Assembly (NCBI GenBank): GCA_905221605.1
Contig: CAJNDS010001463.1
Coordinates: 1 to 17,991, forward strand
Direction: 5' to 3'
Source of the DNA: Symbiodinium natans
Taxonomy: Eukaryota; Sar; Dinophyceae; Suessiales; Symbiodiniaceae
DNA length: 17,991 nucleotides
The position numbers were made by a program, and so were the translations under genes. Within the stretch, counting starts at the first letter, position 1. Every line of letters starts with the position of its first letter. Under the pieces are notes generated by a model that ran no database searches, was not told the DNA's origin, and worked only from the letters and a program-made list of their open reading frames with translations. Below are positions 8,835 through 17,453 of the stretch, piece by piece.

Positions 8835-10013
8835 GATTGCTGGCGGGGTCCAGGGCGAGGAGTCCTGGCGGGGGACGGTGGCGTCAATTTGTATTTTCTT
8901 GGGGACCCCCTTCCAAAACTAAAAACATAGTTCCAAAAAACAAAACTTCTCGGCTGTCCTCTTTGGAGGGACGCCCGGTGAAAAAAAACTTATTGGGACC
9001 TGAACCCTATACAATTTCTATTAAGGCAGGTTCCAAAAAAGAACCCAGGTGACCAAAGCAGTGGCCATTTTAAAGGGGTTTTTTTCCGACCCCCGAACCC
9101 TATACAATTTCTATAAACCTGGATTGCTGGCGGGGTCCAGGGCGAGGAGTCCTGGCGGGGGGCTCGGGGGGCAGCGCCCCCCGGAAACGGTGGCGTCGAT
9201 TTGTATTTTCTTGGTGACCCCCTTCCAAAACTAAAAACATAGTTCCAAAAAACAAAACTTTCGGTCAAAACTTTCGGTCAAAACTTATTGGGACCTGAAC
9301 CCTATACAATTTCTATTAAGGCAGGTTCCAAAAAAGAAACCCAGGTGACCAGAGCAGTGGCCATTTTAAAGGGGTTTTTTTCCGAACCCCCGAACCCTAT
9401 ACAATTTCTATAAACCTGGATTGCTGGCGGGGTCCAGGGCGAGGAGTCCTGGCGGGGGACGGTGGCGTCAATTTGTATTTTCTTGGGGACCCCCTTCCAA
9501 AACTAAAAACATAGTTCCAAAAAACAAAACTTCTCGGCTGTCCTCTTTGGAGGGACGCCCGGTGAAAAAAAACTTATTGGGACCTGAACCCTATACAATT
9601 TCTATTAAGGCAGGTTCCAAAAAAGAACCCAGGTGACCAAAGCAGTGGCCATTTTAAAGGGGTTTTTTTCCGACCCCCGAACCCTATACAATTTCTATAA
9701 ACCTGGATTGCTGGCGGGGTCCAGGGCGAGGAGTCCTGGCGGGGGGCTCGGGGGGCAGCGCCCCCCGGAAACGGTGGCGTCGATTTGTATTTTCTTGGTG
9801 ACCCCCTTCCAAAACTAAAACATAGTTCCAAAAAACAAAACTTTCGGTCAACACTTTCGGTCAAAACTTTCGGTCAAAACTTATTGGGACCTGAACCCTA
9901 TACAATTTCTATTAAGGCAAGTTCCAAAAAAGAAACCCAGGTGACCAGAGCAGTGGCCATTTTAAAGGGGTTTTTTTCCGACCCCCGACCCCTATACAAT
10001 TTCTATATACCTG
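8835..10013 (+). repeat. Higher-order dimer repeat, two copies about 584 bp apart
   Basis: A hairpin-less unit with spacer A (8835, 9419) alternates with a full unit with spacer B (9122, 9706), so the repeat period here is a dimer. The two dimers differ mainly in the number of 13-bp TTTCGGTCAAAAC repeats (two against three) and one extra A in the linker. The pair at 6677-7275 starts with the same hairpin-less unit but continues with a spacer-A unit. Confidence 0.7.
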
Positions 10014-10944
10014 GATTGCTGGCGGGGTCCAGGGCGAGGAGTCCTGGCGGGGGGCTCGGGGGGCAGCGCCCCCCGGAAACGGTCGCGTCGATTTGTATTT
10101 TCTTGGTGACCCCCTTCCAAAACTAAAACATAGTTCCAAAAAACAAAACTTTCGGTCAAAACTTTCGGTCAAAACTTTCGGTCAAAACTTATTGGGACCT
10201 GAACCCTATACAATTTCTATTAAGGCAAGTTCCAAAAAAGAAACCCAGGTGACCAGAGCAGTGGCCATTTTAAAGGGGTTTTTTTCCGACCCCCGAACCC
10301 TATACAATTTCTATATACCTGGATTGCTGGCGGGGTCCAGGGCGAGGAGTCCTGGCGGGGGGCTCGGGGGGCAGCGCCCCCCGGAAACGGTGGCGTCGAT
10401 TTGTATTTTCTTGGTGACCCCCTTCCAAAACTAAAACATAGTTCCAAAAAACAAAACTTTCGGTCAAAACTTTCGGTCAAAACTTTCGGTCAAAACTTAT
10501 TGGGACCTGAACCCTATACAATTTCTATTAAGGCAAGTTCCAAAAAAGAAACCCAGGTGACCAGAGCAGTGGCCATTTTAAAGGGGTTTTTTTCCGACCC
10601 CCGAACCCTATACAATTTCTATATACCTGGATTGCTGGCGGGGTCCAGGGCGAGGAGTCCTGGCGGGGGGCTCGGGGGGCAGCGCCCCCCGGAAACGGTG
10701 GCGTCGATTTGTATTTTCTTGGTGACCCCCTTCCAAAACTAAAACATAGTTCCAAAAAACAAAACTTTCGGTCAAAACTTTCGGTCAAAACTTTCGGTCA
10801 AAAATTATTGGGACCTGAACCCTATACAATTTCTATTAAGGCAAGTTCCAAAAAAGAAAACCCAGGTACCAGAGCAGTGTCCATTTTAAAGGGGTTTTTT
10901 CCGACCCCCGAACCCTATACAATTCCTATAAACCCTAATTTAAA
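10014..10944 (+). repeat. Homogenised run of spacer-B satellite units
   Basis: Unit starts 10014, 10322 and 10630 are spaced exactly 308 bp apart, and the units are nearly identical, each with three 13-bp TTTCGGTCAAAAC repeats, GGTGACCCCC and TATATACCTGG. Such near identity suggests recent unequal exchange or conversion. The third of the set starts to diverge at its 3' end (10860-10944). Confidence 0.75.
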
Positions 10945-13926
10945 GATTGCTGGCGGGGTCCAGGGCGAGGAGTCCTGGCGGGGGGCTCGGGGGGCAGCCC
11001 CCCGGAAACGGTGGTGTCGATTTGTATTTTCTTGGCGACCCCCTTCCAAAACTAAAAACATAGTTTCAAAAAACAAAACTTTCGGTCAAAACTTTCGGTC
11101 AAAACTTTCGGTCAAAACTTATTGGGACCTGAACCCTATACAATTTCTATTAAGGCAAGTTCCAAAAAAGAAACCCAGGTGACCAGAGCAGTGGCCAGTT
11201 TAAAGGGGTTTTTTTCCGACCCCCGAACCCTATACAATTTCTATATACCTGGATTGCTGGCGGGGTCCAGGGCGAGGAGGCCGCCCCCCCCCCTCCCCCC
11301 CATGGCGGGGGGGGCTCGGGGGGCCCCCAGTCCGCCCCCCCGGAAACCGGTGGCGTCGATTGTATTTTCTTGGTGACCCCCTTTCCCAAAACAAAACATA
11401 GTTCCAAAAAACAAACTTTCGGTCCAAAACTTTCAGGTTCCCAAAACTTTTCGGTCAAAACTTATTGGGACCTGAACCCTATACAATTTCTATTAAGGCA
11501 GTTCCAAAAAAAGGTGTCGAGAGCACCCCCTGTTTTAAGAGGGTTTTTTTCCGACCCCCGAACCCTATACAATTTCTATAAACCTGGATTGCTGGCGGGG
11601 TCCAGGGCGAGGAGTCCTGGCGGGGGGCTCGGGGGGCAGCGCCCCCCGGAAACGGTGGCGTCGATTTGTATTTTCTTGGTGACCCCCTTCCAAAACTAAA
11701 ACATAGTTTTCCAAAAACAAAACTCGGTCAAAACATTTCGGTCAAACTTTCGGTCAAATACTTATTGGGCCAGGAACTACTTATACATTTTATTAAGGCA
11801 AGTTCCCAAAAGAAACCCAGGTGACCAGAGCAGTGGCCATTTTAAAGGGGTTTTTTTCCGACCCCCGAACCCTATACAATTTCTATATACCTGGATTGCT
11901 GGCGGGGTCCAGGGCGAGGAGTCCTGGCGGGGGGCTCGGGGGGCAGCGCCCCCGGAAACGGTGGCGTCGATTTGTATTTTCTTGGTGACCCCCTTCCAAA
12001 ACTAAAACATAGTTCCAAAAAACAAAACTTTCGGTCAAAACTTTCGGTCAAAACTTATTGGGACCTGAACCCTATACAATTTCTATTAAGGCAAGTTCCA
12101 AAAAAGAAACCCAGGTGACCAGAGCAGTGGCCATTTTAAAGGGGTTTTTTTCCGACCCCCGAACCCTATACAATTTCTATATACCTGGATTGCTGGCGGG
12201 GTCCAGGGCGAGGAGTCCTGGCGGGGGGCTCGGGGGGCAGCGCCCCCCGGAAACGGTGGCGTCGATTTGTATTTTCTTGGTGACCCCCTTCAAAAACTAA
12301 AACATAGTTCCAAAAAACAAAACTTTCGGTCAAAACTTTCGGTCAAAACTTTCGGTCAAAACTTATTGGGACCTGAACCCTATACAATTTCTATTAAGGC
12401 AAGTTCCAAAAAAGAAACCCAGGTGACCAGAGCAGTGGCCAGTTTAAAGGGGTTTTTTCCGACCCCCGAACCTATACAAGTTAATATACCTGGATGCTGG
12501 CGGGGGGTCCAGGCGAGAGTCCTGGCGGGGGGCTCGGGGGGGCAGCGCCCCGGAAACGGTGGCGTCGAGTTGTATTTTATTGGTGGACCCCCTTCCAAAA
12601 CTAAAAATAGTTCCAAAAAAAACAAAACTTGCGTCAAAACTTGGGGTCAAAACTTTCGGTCAAAACTTATTGGGACCTGAACCCTATCAATTTCTATTAG
12701 GCAAGTTCCAAAAAAAGAAACCCAGAGTGACCAGAGCAGTGGCCATTTTAAAGGGGTTTTTTTCCGACCCCGAAACCCTATAATTCTATATACTCGGATT
12801 TGCTGGGCTGGGGGTCCAGGGCGAGGAGTCCTTCCTGGCGGGGGGCTCGGGGGGCAGCGACCCCCCCGGAAACCGGTGGCGTCGATTTGTATTTTCTTGG
12901 TGACCCCCTTCCAAAACTAAAACATAGTTCCAAAAAACAACACTTTCGGTCAAAACTTTCGGTCAAAACTTTCGGTCAAAACTTATTGGGACCTGAACCC
13001 TATACAATTTCTATTAAGGCAAGTTCCAAAAAAGAAACCCAGGTGACCAGAGCAGTGGCCATTTTAAAGGGGTTTTTTTCCGACCCACGAACCCTATACA
13101 ATTTCTATATACCTGGATTGCTGGCGGGGTCCAGGGCGAGGAGTCCTGGCGGGGGGCTCGGGGGGCAGCGCCCCCCGGAAACGGTGGCGTCGATTTGTAT
13201 TTTCTTGGTGACCCCCTTCCAAAACTAAAACATAGTTCCAAAAAACAAAACTTTCGGTAAAAACTTTCGGTCAAAACTTTCGGTCAAAACTTATTGGGAC
13301 CTGAACCCTATACAATTTCTATTAAGGCAAGTTCCAAAAAAGAAACCCAGGTGACCAGAGCAGTGGCCAGTTTAAAGGGGTTTTTTTCCGACCCCCGAAC
13401 CCTATACAATTTCTATATACCTGGATTGCTGGCGGGGTCCAGGGCGAGGAGTCCTGGCGGGGGGGCCTCGGGGGGCAGCGCCCCCCAGGGAAACGGTGGC
13501 GTCGAGTTGTATTTCTTGGGACCCCCTTCCAAACGTGAAAACATAGTTCCAAAAAACAAAAACTTTCGAGTCAAAACTTCGGTCCAAACGTTCGGTTCCC
13601 AACTTATTGAGGACGAAACCCTTACATTCTATTAAGCAAGTTGCAAAAAAGAAAACCCAGGGTGACCGAGCGTGGCCAGTTTTAAAGGGTTTTTTTCCGA
13701 CCCCCGAACCCTATACAAGTTCATATACCGGGATTGCTGGCGGGGGGCCAGGGCGAGGAGCCTGGCGGGGGGCTCGGGGGGCCAGCGCCCCCCGGACACG
13801 GGGGCGTCTGATTTGTATTTTCTTGGGGACCCTTCCAAAACTAAAACATAGTTCCAAAAAACAAAACTTTCGGTCAAAACTTTCGGTCAAAACTTTCGGT
13901 CAAAACTTATTGGGACCTGAACCCTA

Positions 13927-14055
13927 TACAATTTCTATAAACCCTAAACCCTAAACCCTAAACCCTAAACCCTAAACCCTAAACCCTAAACCCTAAACCC
14001 TAAACCCTAAACCCTAAACCCTAAACCCTCAAGGCAAGAATAAATAGAAATTGTA
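13927..14055 (+). repeat. Interstitial telomeric element 1: 13 AAACCCT copies between inverted flanks
   Basis: The array 13939-14029 is 91 bp, exactly 13 perfect AAACCCT units. It is bracketed by TACAATTTCTAT (13927-13938) and its reverse complement ATAGAAATTGTA (14044-14055). Between the array and the right arm lies CAAGGCAAGAATAA. The left flank is the GAACCCTATACAATTTCTAT motif of the satellite, and the last satellite unit joins the array with no spacer. The C-rich strand is on the plus strand, as at a left chromosome end. About 4 kb of other sequence follows to the window edge, so it is internal in this assembly. Confidence 0.95.
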
Positions 14056-14315
14056 GGTGCTTCATTACGAGCAGCTCATGCAATAATCCTTCACAACGCA
14101 ATAATCTTAGCCAAAAGCCCGGCTTTCAGGGCACCAAAAACCTTGAACGGCCCGAAGCCCCCACAACGTTCCAAACACCCCCGCCCCCCCAGCTTTCTCC
14201 AGCCCCTCCAAGCCCCTTCACAACCCCCAACCGCCCACCCCCCCAGCCCCCTCCCCCCCCCCCCCCCCACCTCCCCCAAGCCTGGCACTTTCGTTCAAAA
14301 GCAAAAGAAAAAACC
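14056..14315. other. Non-coding spacer with a pyrimidine-rich tract
   Basis: About 90 bp of mixed sequence containing two CAATAATC motifs (14091, 14099 region) is followed by a CCCC-rich stretch from about 14158 to 14282. Open frames here start at TTG and consist of proline or glycine runs, so no gene is called. A short purine-rich stretch leads into the GTCAAAAC repeats. Confidence 0.5.
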
Positions 14316-14316
14316 G

Positions 14317-14424
14317 GTCAAAACCCCGTCAAAACCCCGTCAAAACCCCGTCAAAACCCCGTCAAAACCCCGTCAAAACCCGTCAAAACCCCGTCAAAAC
14401 CGGTCAAAACTCGGTCAAAACCCC
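14317..14424 (+). repeat. GTCAAAAC minisatellite, 10 copies, period 10-11 bp
   Basis: GTCAAAA begins at 14317, 14328, 14339, 14350, 14361, 14372, 14382, 14393, 14403 and 14414, mostly as the 11-mer CCCCGTCAAAA. The last two copies read CGGTCAAAAC and TCGGTCAAAAC, approaching the TTTCGGTCAAAAC repeats of satellite spacer B. It lies directly before telomeric element 2, as the spacer-B repeats lie before element 1. Confidence 0.9.
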
Positions 14425-14437
14425 GGACACAAACCCT

Positions 14438-14560
14438 ATACAATTTCTATAAACCCTAAACCCTAAACCCTAAACCCTAAACCCTAAACCCTAAACCCTA
14501 AACCCTAAACCCTAAACCCTAAACCCTAAACCCTCAAGACAAAATAAATAGAAATTGTAT
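14438..14560 (+). repeat. Interstitial telomeric element 2: 12 AAACCCT copies between inverted flanks
   Basis: The array 14451-14534 is 84 bp, exactly 12 perfect AAACCCT units. Flanks are ATACAATTTCTAT (14438-14450) and the 13-bp reverse complement ATAGAAATTGTAT (14548-14560), with CAAGACAAAATAA in between. Orientation and organisation match element 1, and the array starts are 512 bp apart. The perfect repeats argue for recent telomerase-type synthesis, gene conversion or duplication. Confidence 0.95.
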
Positions 14561-14587
14561 GTGGTATCATTCTGAATGTCCCACGTT

Positions 14588-14672
14588 ATTTGTCTAAACA
14601 GCTGACGAGCAGAATTTGAGTAAACTACTCCAAAACGCACTGGGAGGCAAAATATTCAATTTACTTAAACCT
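14588..14672 (+). repeat. Dispersed module M, copy 3 (both arms)
   Basis: The left arm is ATTTGTCTAAACAGCTGACG followed by a diverged TTTGAGTAAACTA. The core is CACTGGGAGGCAAAATATTC, and the right arm is CAATTTACTTAAACCT. The right arm is the reverse complement of the undiverged left-arm segment GTTTAAGTAAATTG. The core resembles one unit of the GGGAGGC...AAAAT minisatellites nearby. Confidence 0.65.
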
Positions 14673-14828
14673 GCCTCCCCTGACCTCCCCCTCAAAACCC
14701 CCTCCCGCCCCTTTCGGCACCTTTCGGCCCCCGCCCTTCCCCACACCCTCCCGCCCCCTCCTCCCTCCGCCCCCGCTTCCCCCCCGCCCCCCCCCGCCCC
14801 CCCCTCCCCCTCCCCCCCCATCCCCCCC
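14673..14828 (+). repeat. C-rich tract after module M copy 3
   Basis: The tract is nearly all C and T with C runs up to seven or more. The minus strand is correspondingly G-run-rich and could fold into G-quadruplexes. The apparent proline-rich open frame across it starts at TTG and is not supported as a gene. Confidence 0.65.
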
Positions 14829-15908
14829 AGCTTTGGGAGCTAATTTTGAAATCCGGGAGCTAATTTTGAGCTGTCAGCAGCTAATTTTGAGCCTTGAAAT
14901 TTAATTTTGAGCTTCGGGAGCTAATTTTGAGCTCCGGGAGCTAATCTTGAGCTCCGGAGCTAATTTTGAGCTCCGGGAGCTAATTTTGAGGCTAATTTTG
15001 AGCTCCGGGAGTTTTTTTTTGAGCTCTTGGAGCTAATTTTGAGCTCTGGGAGCTAATATTTGAGCTCCGGAAGCTAATTTTGAGCTGGAGCTAGTTTTGA
15101 GCTCTGGGAGCTAATTTTGAGCTCCGGTATTGAGCCCTGGGAGCTAATTTTGAGCTTTGGGAATTAACAACGAGCTCTGGGATTTAATTTTGTGCTCTGG
15201 GAGCTAATTTTGAGCTTTGGCAGCTCATTTTCAGCTCCGGGAGCTAGCTCATTTTGAGCTCCGGGAGCTAATTTTGATCTCTGGGAGCCAATTTTGGGTT
15301 TTCGGAGCTAATGTAATTTTTTGAGCTTTCGGCGCTATTTTGAGCTCCGGGAGCTAATTGAGATAATTTTTAGCTCCGGGAGCTAATTTTGAGCTTTGGA
15401 AGCTATTTTGAGCTCCGGGAGCTAATTTTGAGCTCCGGGAGCTAATTTTGAGCTGGAGCTAATTTTGAGCTCTGGGAGCTAATTTTGAGCTCCGCTTTTG
15501 AGCGCTGGGAGCTAATTTTTAGCTTTGGGAGCTAATTTTGAGCTCTGGGAGTTAATTTTGAGCTCCGGGAGCTAATTTGAATCTTGGGGAGCTTATTTTG
15601 AGCTCCGGGAGCTGGTTTTGAATTCCGGGAGCTAATTTTGAGCTCCGGGAGCTAATTTTGAATTCCGGGAGTTAATTTTGAGCTCCGGGAGCTAATTTTG
15701 AATTCCGGGAGCTAATTTTGAGCTCTGGGAGCTAATTTTGAGCTCTGGGAGCTAATTTTGAGCTTCGAGAGCTCCGGGAGCTAATTTTGAGCTCCGGGAG
15801 CTAATTTTGATCTCCGAAATTAATTTTGAGCTCCGGGAGCTTATTTTGAGCTCCGGGAGCTAATTTTGAGCTCTGGGAGCTAATTGTTTTTCTCCGGGAG
15901 CTAAGTTT
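14829..15908 (+). repeat. 20-bp minisatellite, field 2 (GAGCTCCGGGAGCTAATTTT)
   Basis: About 50 tandem copies of a 20-mer span 1.08 kb. Each unit holds a near-palindrome AGCTCC-G-GGAGCT next to TAATTTTG. Variants such as AGCTTTGGGAGC and AGCTCTGGGAGC are frequent, and some copies are shortened. No long open frame or RNA gene is visible. It ends at the next M module. Confidence 0.95.
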
Positions 15909-15966
15909 GCTGACCAGCCGAGTTTAAGTAAATTAAACTGCTTTTGGCAAGCCGAATATTCAATCC
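15909..15966 (+). repeat. Dispersed module M, copy 4
   Basis: GCTGACCAGCCGAG is followed by TTTAAGTAAATTAAACT, then GCTTTTGGCAAGCCGAATAT and TCAATC. This is a variant of M with a different core shared only with the copy at 16037. The flanking 15967-16036 is unique, C-rich sequence without structure. Confidence 0.6.
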
Positions 15967-16036
15967 ACATCAATTCACTTCAATTCAAAACTCCCGCAGA
16001 CCCTTAGACACCCCCCAGATCCCTCCCAGATCCCCA

Positions 16037-16109
16037 CAGCTGACAAGCCGAGTTGAAGTAAATTAGTGTGAATCGCTTTTGGCAAGCCGAATATTCAATT
16101 CATTCAACC
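16037..16109 (+). repeat. Dispersed module M, copy 5
   Basis: CAGCTGACAAGCCGAG is followed by TTGAAGTAAATTA, then CGCTTTTGGCAAGCCGAATA and TTCAATTCATTCAACC. The two copies 128 bp apart (15909 and 16037) share the TTTTGGCAAGCCGAATATTC core, so they are a local duplication. Confidence 0.6.
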
Positions 16110-17265
16110 CCCACAAAAGGCACCAAGAAACCCCAAAGCCCAGGAGGCGGCGGGAGCCCCCAAATAGGCACTGGAGGCACTGGGAGGCACAAAAATAAGG
16201 TCCCAAAATATGTCCCGGGAGGCGCCAGTTCAGTCCAGGAGTTCCCAAAATAGGAATGGAAGGCCCCAAAATAAGCCTCAGAAGGCCCCAAAATAGGCCC
16301 CGGAAGACCTTAAACTATGCACCGAAAGGCCCTAAAATACACCCAGGGCTCAAAATAGGCACCGGGAGGCCGCAAAATGGCCCAAAAGGCCAAATTAGGC
16401 CCTGGGAGACCTCCGAAAAAAAGCCCCCGGGAGGCCCGAAAAGGCTGGCAGCCCGAAATCAAGCCCCGACAGACACCAAATTAGGCCGGTCCCAGTTTAG
16501 GCCAAATCAAGCAACCCAAAATAAATTTTTCCAAATTAAGCCCCCAAAAACCCAAATTAAGCCTCGAGACCCCGAATTATGTCCCACAAAAACCCAAATT
16601 AAGCCCGCAAAATCCCAAATTAAGCCCTGCAAAGGCCAAGTTAGGGCCTGGCCTCAAGTCTGGCCTTCAAATTAAGCCACCGGGAAGCCAAGAAAAACCC
16701 AAGTTGAGGGAAAGCCGAAATCAGGTCCGGGAGGCCCCGAATCAAATTGCGAGAGGGCACCCCCCGCAAAATTAGGCCCCGAACTAGCCCTGCAGGGCCC
16801 CAAATTAGGCCCACCCAGGCCCCACATTAAGCAAGCCCCAAAGTAAGCCTAGCTCCAAACTCAGCATAGGAGGCCCCAAATCAGGCTTCAAATTGCCGCA
16901 AAATTGAACCCAAAATTAAGCCCCAAAGCAGGCCGGGAGTCTGGGAAGCTTCAAAATAAGTTCCAAATGCGGCGCCAGGAGGCCGCGCGTTAGGATGCAA
17001 ATGCAGCTCGTGAAACCCAAATTGCGGATGCAAGCGGCATCTGCGTCCAAAAGCACCAAACCCCAAATTTAAGCTGCAAATTAAGTCTCGGAGACTCCAA
17101 AGCCCCGAAACCCCAGGAAGCCCAAATGGCTCTGGGCAGAAGCCCCCAAGAAAGTCCGAGAATCCCGGTAGGTCCCAGAAAGCACAGAAATGCCCAACAA
17201 AAGTTCGGACCACCCCACCGCCCCCCCAAACAAAAGCACAACAATTGGATCCAAAGTCTCAATAT
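16110..17265 (+). repeat. Strongly degenerate minisatellite, field 3
   Basis: The field consists of irregular copies of a 20-30 bp motif built from GGGAGGCCCCAAAATAGGCC, much more diverged than fields 1 and 2. An ATG-initiated frame of 139 residues (16256-16675) and several minus-strand frames exist, but they are low-complexity translations of the repeat. I see no real gene in this 1.1-kb stretch. Confidence 0.7.
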
Positions 17266-17267
17266 AT

Positions 17268-17314
17268 TGACCCAAAACGCTTGGGAGGCCACGTGCTCAA
17301 TTTACTGAAACCTC
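17268..17314 (+). repeat. Dispersed module M, right arm only
   Basis: GACCCAAAACGCTTGGGAGG, then CCACGTG and CTCAATTTACTGAAACCT, match the core and right arm of the 14588 module. The left arm is missing and the degenerate minisatellite stands in its place. The following 17315-17402 is unique spacer with C runs. Confidence 0.6.
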
Positions 17315-17402
17315 TAAGGCCTTCACTTTTGCGTTGTCCCATGAAAGACTCGGGCCCCCCAAACAGCAAAGCCAAACCCCCCCAAATCTACTTATTCGTG
17401 CT

Positions 17403-17453
17403 TGAATTTCGGGGGTACCAGGGGGTGTCCCCCTGGCGCGGTCCAGCAAGGGC
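17403..17453 (+). repeat. Left boundary sequence of satellite array 2
   Basis: This is a 51-bp copy of the segment at 2337-2387, with two substitutions. It includes the CCAGGGGG-TGT-CCCCCTGG hairpin (17418-17436). The first satellite unit starts directly afterwards, as in array 1. Confidence 0.85.

Larger units (their letters stand above)
2388..13938 (+). repeat. Tandem satellite array 1, 38 units of about 300 bp
   Basis: Units begin at GATTGCTGGCGGGGTCC or a variant: 2388, 2699, 2995, 3291, 3587, 3883, 4195, 4503, 4820, 5131, 5427, 5746, 6062, 6367, 6677, 6964, 7276, 7588, 7893, 8201, 8519, 8835, 9122, 9419, 9706, 10014, 10322, 10630, 10945, 11252, 11587, 11894, 12188, 12493, 12797, 13116, 13424, 13732. 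Common lengths are 296, 308 and 312. Each full unit has, in order: an imperfect CCAGG...CCTGG stem; a strong hairpin CGGGGGGC-AGC-GCCCCCCG; a GGGGACCCCC or GGTGACCCCC block; a variable spacer (type A GGCTGTCCTCTTTGGAGGG..., type B 13-bp TTTCGGTCAAAAC repeats); GAACCCTATACAATTTCTAT; a linker ending in a T7 run; and a second GAACCCTATACAATTTCTAT. Open frames on both strands begin at GTG, TTG or similar, never at a conserved ATG, and are not genes. Confidence 0.95.

Noticed and set aside
2567-13228. Dozens of recurring 60-180-residue open frames on both strands of the satellite
   Set aside because: The frames checked start at GTG or TTG, not ATG, occur in several registers and on both strands at once, and break whenever unit length changes by non-multiples of three. 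They follow from repetition and low stop density.
2388-13938. CRISPR-like regular repeats
   Set aside because: The period is about 300 bp, the whole unit is repeated with no unique spacers, and the context is eukaryotic.
13939-14534. True chromosome end
   Set aside because: Both telomeric arrays are short and have several kb of other sequence on both sides in this window. A fusion or assembly join stays possible.
16256-16675. 139-residue ATG-started open frame, basic and proline-rich
   Set aside because: It lies fully inside the degenerate minisatellite, has repetitive PKI/RPQN composition, and shows no recognisable fold.
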